A DNA stretch of 64,000 nucleotides, from the NCBI RefSeq assembly GCF_014108865.1, contig NZ_CP053928.1, forward strand, positions 1,860,001-1,924,000, given 5' to 3'. Origin of the DNA: Nocardioides sp. WS12. Its GTDB lineage: Bacteria > Actinomycetota > Actinomycetes > Propionibacteriales > Nocardioidaceae. Under the pieces are notes generated by a model. It saw only the letters and a program-made list of their open reading frames with translations, ran no database searches and was not told where the DNA came from. The translations under genes and the position numbers were made by a program. Of this stretch, positions 63,110 to 64,000 are shown in pieces. The first letter of the stretch is position 1; each line of letters opens with the position of its first letter.

Positions 63110-64000
63110 ATGTTCGAATCGACGAGCAGGACTCGAAGGGTCTGGGTCGCCGGCGTCACGTTGGCGGTGTCAGCGACGGCCTGGTCCGCAATGCCGGGCA
63201 GCAGCGCCACGGCGACGGCCGGGGCCAACGACGGTTGCGTCACCGAGGTGCTCACGGCGCCGGAGCGGGCAGGAAAGGTGGCCAGGTCGAAGCCTGCAGC
63301 GTTCAAGAAGGCAGCGCAGCGCAACGGTCTGTCCGTACGTGGCCTGACTGAGGCCGCTGCCGACGCCACGCTGTGGCTGGACGAGTGCGGCAAGCAGTTC
63401 TTCGTCGAGCCGCGAGCCGCCGCACCCGTGGCGGCCAGTCGCGCCGAAGCACAGCCCAACACGGGAGTGCCGTTGGCCGACACCTTCACGTTGCAGTCGA
63501 AGCCCGGCTCGAACCGCACCATCTACCTCGACTTCAACGGTGGCACCGTCAGTGACACGGGGTGGAACGACGGCGACACGGACATCGTCGTGACGCCGTA
63601 CTCCATGGACTCCACGGTCTCCACGAACTTCTCCGATGCCGAACTGACGCAGATCCAGGCGGCCTGGCAGGTCGTCGCCGAGGACTACGCACCGTTCGAC
63701 ATCAATGTCACGACCCGGGACCTGGGGTTGGCCGCGATCGACCGCACCGACAGCAACGACCAGACCTTCGGCTCACACGTCTACATGACCAACGGGGGCT
63801 CGATCTACGACGGCTGCGGGTGTGGCGGCGTCGCCTACGTGGGCGTGTTCAGCGCTTCGGGCAGCAGCCACTCCTACTACCAGCCGGCCTGGGTCTTCGC
63901 GAACGGCACCGGCACCAGCGGCAAGAGCATGGCCGAGGCCGCCTCGCACGAGGTCGGTCACAACTTCGGGCTCGACCACGACGGGACCTCGACCCGGGGC
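63110..64000 (+). CDS. Secreted metalloprotease (HEVGHNFGLDHDG), 3' end outside the window
   Basis: The frame is open from ATG 63110 to the window edge (297 residues), so the gene is truncated here. GGGAGGAACC precedes the ATG. The signal peptide is MFESTSRTRRVWVAGV plus a hydrophobic core ending near SSATATA. After a propeptide-like region (to about residue 125) the catalytic region starts TIYLDFNGGTVSDTGWNDGD and reaches the zinc site SHEVGHNFGLDHDG at about residues 280-290, an M12B/reprolysin-like metzincin. DGCGCGGVAYVGVF suggests a disulfide-linked loop. C-terminal domains, if any, lie beyond 64000. Confidence 0.87.
   Translation, partial: MFESTSRTRRVWVAGVTLAVSATAWSAMPGSSATATAGANDGCVTEVLTAPERAGKVARSKPAAFKKAAQRNGLSVRGLTEAAADATLWLDECGKQFFVEPRAAAPVAASRAEAQPNTGVPLADTFTLQSKPGSNRTIYLDFNGGTVSDTGWNDGDTDIVVTPYSMDSTVSTNFSDAELTQIQAAWQVVAEDYAPFDINVTTRDLGLAAIDRTDSNDQTFGSHVYMTNGGSIYDGCGCGGVAYVGVFSASGSSHSYYQPAWVFANGTGTSGKSMAEAASHEVGHNFGLDHDGTSTRG

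Overview
The window is one GC-rich (roughly 68-70% by eye) actinobacterial chromosome segment. The protein sequences, the many GTG starts and the gene set (short adenylate kinase, zinc-type S14, Sunset-like tail on L4, DUF58/MoxR/DUF4129 cluster) fit a Nocardioides-like member of the Nocardioidaceae. Genus is an inference; no rRNA gene is present to settle it. No tRNA, rRNA, IS element, prophage or CRISPR array was found.

Layout. (1) 1-5743: a translationally coupled minus-strand cluster (membrane protein, DUF4129, DUF4350, MoxR ATPase, DUF58) converging on the end of a SpoIIM-like gene. (2) 5744-6231: a 488-bp divergent noncoding region. (3) 6232-18938: the S10 and spc ribosomal-protein genes, rpsJ to rplO, then secY, adk and map. 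(4) 18965-26320: an interruption holding a zinc-ribbon DUF4190 protein, isochorismate synthase, TerC behind a candidate manganese riboswitch, a double-FHA ABC transporter and a luciferase-like oxidoreductase. (5) 26506-30384: infA, rpmJ, rpsM, rpsK, rpsD, rpoA, rplQ, closed by a textbook terminator at 30403-30444. (6) 30486-38702: ispH, a YciO-type protein, xth, ychF, secreted proteases and small genes. (7) 38706-48860: a rubber-oxygenase (lcp) gene divergent from a TetR regulator, then a crotonase, an acyl-ACP desaturase, a metalloprotease, a DUF1353 protein, an aldehyde dehydrogenase, a DMT transporter and a MocR regulator. (8) 48884-60719: rlmC, trhA, an AIM24 protein, uppS, a siderophore-interacting protein, a serpin lipoprotein, mfd, a lipoprotein and mazG. 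(9) 60836-64000: an AraC regulator between two secreted metalloproteases, the second running off the window.

Regulation visible in the DNA. Thirteen genes have a TAnnnT -10 hexamer only 6-8 bases before an ATG/GTG, which predicts leaderless mRNAs. The ribosomal genes instead have Shine-Dalgarno sequences and many 1-4 bp overlaps.

Strongest candidates for something undescribed: a 62-bp palindromic intergenic repeat in two copies (after the FHA-ABC gene and between rpoA and rplQ) whose differences include two compensatory base-pair changes; a 22-bp tandem repeat between divergent genes; a divergent gene pair whose start codons overlap, flanked by GATAGC boxes; and a shared-TA bidirectional promoter between 48860 and 48884.
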